64,000 nt of DNA from Euwallacea fornicatus (Eukaryota; Arthropoda; Insecta; Coleoptera; Curculionidae), in the NCBI RefSeq assembly GCF_040115645.1, contig NC_089551.1, forward strand, positions 868,001-932,000. Reading direction: 5' to 3'. The notes beneath the pieces are model-generated. The model saw nothing but the letters and a program-made list of their open reading frames with translations. It was not told the DNA's origin and ran no database searches. This document shows, in pieces, positions 60,801-64,000 of the stretch. Every line of letters begins with the position of its first letter. The stretch's first letter is position 1. A program made the position numbers and the translations under genes.

Positions 60801-62911
60801 TCTTCAAGTTTCAGAGAAGTGGCTAATACAGTTTCTTGCTGGCTGTCATAGTTGTTATCCATCTCCATGGAATGTTCTTCTACTATTCCTGAATCTTCTA
60901 CCTTAGGATTTCCGAGAAAACCACTCTCAGGAATGATCTCTAAGATGCCTTCGTTTTCTTGGGAATTCTCACTGATTACAACTTCATTGCCAACTGAAGT
61001 GCCCAAGCTGGAATCTTCTGTCTGCTCCATCTGCAAACCATCACCAAATACCTGTCTGTTTTCTTCCAAGCTACAAGAGGCATTGATCTCCAATAAGCCA
61101 ATATTAGCCTCAACTTCACAAGATATATTCTCAGACATGTCTGGAATTGATGTCATTGTTTCATCTTGGTCTTGGGTCACTTCTGATTCCTGCTCAGACT
61201 TGACATCTGTGTTCGTACTGGTAGCAGACGTGGTTGAAGAAGTATCATCCACCTGGCTTACTTCGTTTGCCTCCTCCTCTGGATAAGACATGTGTAATTG
61301 TAAAGAATCAACAGTTTCAATGGCTCCACTGCTGGTGATTTCTTCCATATTTTGAACAGCTAAGCTGCAGGAACTACTGCTGTTTTCATCTTTTTCATAT
61401 AAATCATCCATTGGTTCGATACTTTCTGAGGTGTGTTCGCTTATTTTGTCATCATCACTGGCAGCTTCTGAGGTTAAATCTAGAGGATCTTTCAATTCAG
61501 ATCCTTGAAAACTATCTGTAGCTTCAGGTGATAGTGCCAATGGACTGATAGATTTGCTACGTTTTGGCGAATTTCCGTAACCATCGGAACTGGCAGAACG
61601 GGGCCGTTTTTCTAATGGTTCAGTACTAATTTCGTCTCTACAGATGATGATTGTCTCTTCGTTATTTTCTAAGATAGCATCACTTATATTAACTATACAA
61701 TTGTCGTGAATTTCTACAGTGGAAATGTCCCCAGTAAAAGATCCTTTACTCTCCTCTGGGGGTTCTTCTAAGGTAATTTCCATAGCAGCCTCCTGGGACT
61801 TCTCAACTTCAATTTGTACTTTGTTCTTTTGCTTGATGGGTAATAGGTTGGGGATGGGAGATTTAGGTTCACTTGGCTTCAATATTTCTTCTTTTAATAT
61901 AGTACAAGACCTGGTCATGGCACCAACAGTTCTCACCCTTTTAACCGCAGGAGGAGGAGGGGCTTTGGCTTTACCACTTGCAGTGGTGGTGGAGTGCCTT
62001 AATTTTATAGTGGTTTTTATAGGAGGGTGGGAAGTGGATCCTAGCTTGCAAGCACCCATAAGATCCCCACTCTCTACCATCATCCGGTCACCCCATATTG
62101 GTTCAAAATGTTTCAACTTCCAGGGGTCCAGTTTACTACGCTCTTTATCAGCTTCTAGTTTTAGCTTTTGCTGATTTTCCGGAGTGAATTCTCCTTCAGC
62201 CAGTCGATACTGCCATTCCACACAAGCTCGAGCAAAAAATTCATTATTAAGTCCAGAACTAATCTCCAAAGAGTTTGGATCAGAGGAAGTTGTGATTAAT
62301 TGCCTGTCCACTGATGGTAATAACTGGGCAAGCTTATTTTGATACAGCAAGGGCAGTGAAGCAAAAGTACCTCTGTTTAACAATAATCTCAAATTGGTGT
62401 TGACTAAAATGGAATCTGGTGTTTCTAAGTCTATGCAACCAGCTTTAGTTTGTTCCAGTTGGGCTGCAGTGGAGAGTTTCTTCGTGGTTCTCTTGCGAGT
62501 CTTCATATTAAAGCCTGGGATTGATGCCAAAACCTCTCTCATTGTGGGAGTTTTGCAAAAAAGTGGTTGGGGAATTGGAAGTGTTTCTTCTTCAGCGGTG
62601 TTTTCTGGAGGAAGTGGTTTAACAATGATTCGGGGCACTGTCAATGAACTACTGTTATAGCCAGCAACAGCTCTTTTTCTTTTCCGCTTTGTTTGTTGTC
62701 GAAATGCATGCTTCACTGTTCTCCTATTGCTGGCTTTCACATGCAAATCGTTATCATCTACAGGGTTTGATGGTAAGCTCAGATCGGTGGTGCTAACACT
62801 AACTGGTGTAGTTAAGTCAGTGGGTGAAAGAACTGGCTTTTCTTCATCAACATGACTTAATGCATCCGAACTGGTGACTGTACTAGCATCAGGAGTAACG
62901 TCTATTTCCAT
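57810..62911 (-). CDS. Asx: Additional sex combs (ASXL family), PR-DUB scaffold
   Basis: A nuclear Polycomb-group protein that activates the deubiquitinase Calypso/BAP1 on ubiquitinated H2A. Six in-phase exons: 60472-62911, 59958-60097, 59363-59900, 58789-59067, 58543-58709, 57810-58298; 1,350 residues. A nuclear-localisation-like run RQQTKRKRKR lies at 71-80. The DEUBAD domain is at about 165-280, with the NNEFF motif at 222-226 and EWQYRLAEGEFTPENQQ. Then come a long acidic/serine-rich middle, a conserved QECCWGLVDSS block (ASX-M), and a C-terminal PHD-type finger (about 1310-1350; CKKCGAFCHDDCIG, ending RTCFIR). A splice acceptor (CTTCTTAG) lies 11 nt upstream of the ATG, so the first exon continues upstream and a HARE-HTH N-terminus, as in vertebrates, may lie outside what I can read. 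Divergent from Cyclin Y. Confidence 0.92.
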
Positions 62912-62922
62912 TACGCAGCCAC

Positions 62923-63859
62923 CTAAGAAGCATCAATTCCCGGCAAACTTTGTTTGGGAATCTCCAAACTACATCCGAATACAAAGAATTTTTTGCTAAA
63001 AAACATTCACCCCATATTAGATGTTATTCTATGGGGGAAGAAGAAGGCACCTACACCGAAGCGGGGCCTTAACTATCCGCCATTCCATGCATTAATGGGA
63101 AGATCCTTTACGGGTTCGCGGGAATTTTGATAAAATAAATACACTTTTCACAAAAGAATCTTTGATAATAAATACGCCATCCGCCATTTCATAATCGAGC
63201 CGAGCCTGCCTGACTGAATGAATACAAAACTGTCTTCCCTCTCTGTCGTTGCTCACGTCAGTCAACTGTCTTTTAAAGTTCAAATCACGTGACGCAATGT
63301 ATCGTGCATCTCTCTTGTCGTTGGTTCAATGCCATTGGTTAATAGAGACGACATGCATTGTGCCGAATTCCAAGTAGTATTCATTCAGCGCTCTCAGAGT
63401 AATTCGAACTGGAACTTTGACCTTTTACTGCGTGACATTTCAATGACAGTGACAGTGAAATTTAGAAAGTAACTTCTGTGCCATCTCCGGAATTTTTCTA
63501 GTTTCTTCTCTAGAAAAAATGTATTTCTTACTTTATAAAGCAATAAAAGTAACTTAATTCCTCCCTCAAATCAACCCAATCACACCTCCTTATAGGCATG
63601 TAAAAAAGTATAGTGATTATCTCAGGATTGTGGTGCTTAATGAGCGACTCCAGTGTGAAATTCAAGTGGGCGTGCGGTGTTTTTGCAGTAATCTTCAATA
63701 TCTCAATTATTTGTGATATATTCTTAGATAAGATAATGAATTTATATCCAAATATCCATCGGTGAGCTATGGCTGTAGTTGCAGGCCGTTGTTGTTCAAG
63801 AAATGCAGATTCTCAATTACCTCATTGTTAAACCTGTTGAAGTCAATTAAAGAAGAAAT
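62923..63859. promoter_or_regulatory. Divergent region between Asx and Cyclin Y
   Basis: It should hold the Asx 5' exon(s) on the minus strand and the Cyclin Y 5'UTR on the plus strand. No coding exon with HARE-HTH similarity was recognised here. An inverted-CAAT-like ATTGG occurs near 63334, not interpreted further. Confidence 0.35.
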
Positions 63860-64000
63860 ATGGGCAACAAGACTAGTTGCTGCTCATATTCTAGTCCACA
63901 AACGAGCCATAGGGTTATTATACCGATCCAGGATACCTTGCAAGAGGGGGAGACTAGTGGTCCAAATCTACAGCACATAAGTGAGCGAGAGGGTGATGAT
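63860..64000 (+). CDS. CycY: Cyclin Y, first coding exon (cut by window end)
   Basis: A membrane-tethered cyclin that activates the CDK14/Eip63E class of kinases. The 47 visible codons begin MGNKTSCC, an N-myristoylation/palmitoylation signal as in vertebrate Cyclin Y (MGNTTSCC). The frame then contains GPNLQHISEREGDD, matching the 'CNLQHISDRE' block that follows at the same distance in the family. The frame is open to the window edge, with no donor yet. The start is the ATG that yields the myristoylation motif. The cyclin box lies beyond the window. Confidence 0.85.
   Translation, partial: MGNKTSCCSYSSPQTSHRVIIPIQDTLQEGETSGPNLQHISEREGDD

Noticed and set aside
60852..62174. Long + strand frames across the Asx first exon
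   Set aside because: Antisense shadows of the acidic/serine-rich Asx coding exon.

Overview
The window is eukaryotic nuclear DNA, almost certainly insect and most likely from a beetle. Its genes have many short introns (often 43-75 nt) with GT-AG or GC-AG borders, AATAAA signals and relics of mariner/Tc1-type transposons. Recognisable proteins are closest in architecture to insect orthologues. The species call is inference; the gene calls rest on reading conserved domains through exon joins whose splice phases agree.

Left part (1-17.4 kb, mostly + strand). Intergenic DNA holds an internally deleted transposon, a MITE and a small tandem repeat. It is followed by Imp (IGF2 mRNA-binding protein, RRM plus four KH domains), which runs from a 17-nt first coding exon at 5060 to the stop at 13035, with a probable long 3'UTR after it. 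Two more copies of the same MITE sit in Imp introns.

17.4-25.2 kb. An SLC5-family sodium-coupled transporter (+) has a 3.4-kb first intron that contains a complete multi-exon gene on the opposite strand, a short U2SURP/SR140-like splicing protein lacking the usual C-terminal region. It is followed at once by Dbp80/DDX19 (+), the mRNA-export DEAD-box helicase, and then a degenerate ~100-bp tandem repeat.

27.1-49.1 kb (- strand). Patronin/CAMSAP, the microtubule minus-end protein, is read in 28 coding exons that sum to exactly 1,705 codons plus stop. Its introns hold a mariner relic, two foldback (inverted-arm) repeats, a (GT)n tract, a Tc1-type relic and a second copy of the deleted transposon seen at the left edge.

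50.0-64.0 kb, gene-dense. gbb-like BMP (-) in which the inter-chain cysteine is a serine; Cwc15 spliceosome factor (-); LACTB2 endoribonuclease (-), divergent from PIG-C (+); Asx Polycomb/PR-DUB factor (-), divergent from the first coding exon of Cyclin Y (+), which is cut by the window edge. Three genes act on RNA splicing or export (U2SURP-like, Cwc15, Dbp80) and one on mRNA localisation (Imp), but nothing in the sequence shows co-regulation. No CRISPR, operon or prokaryotic feature is present.
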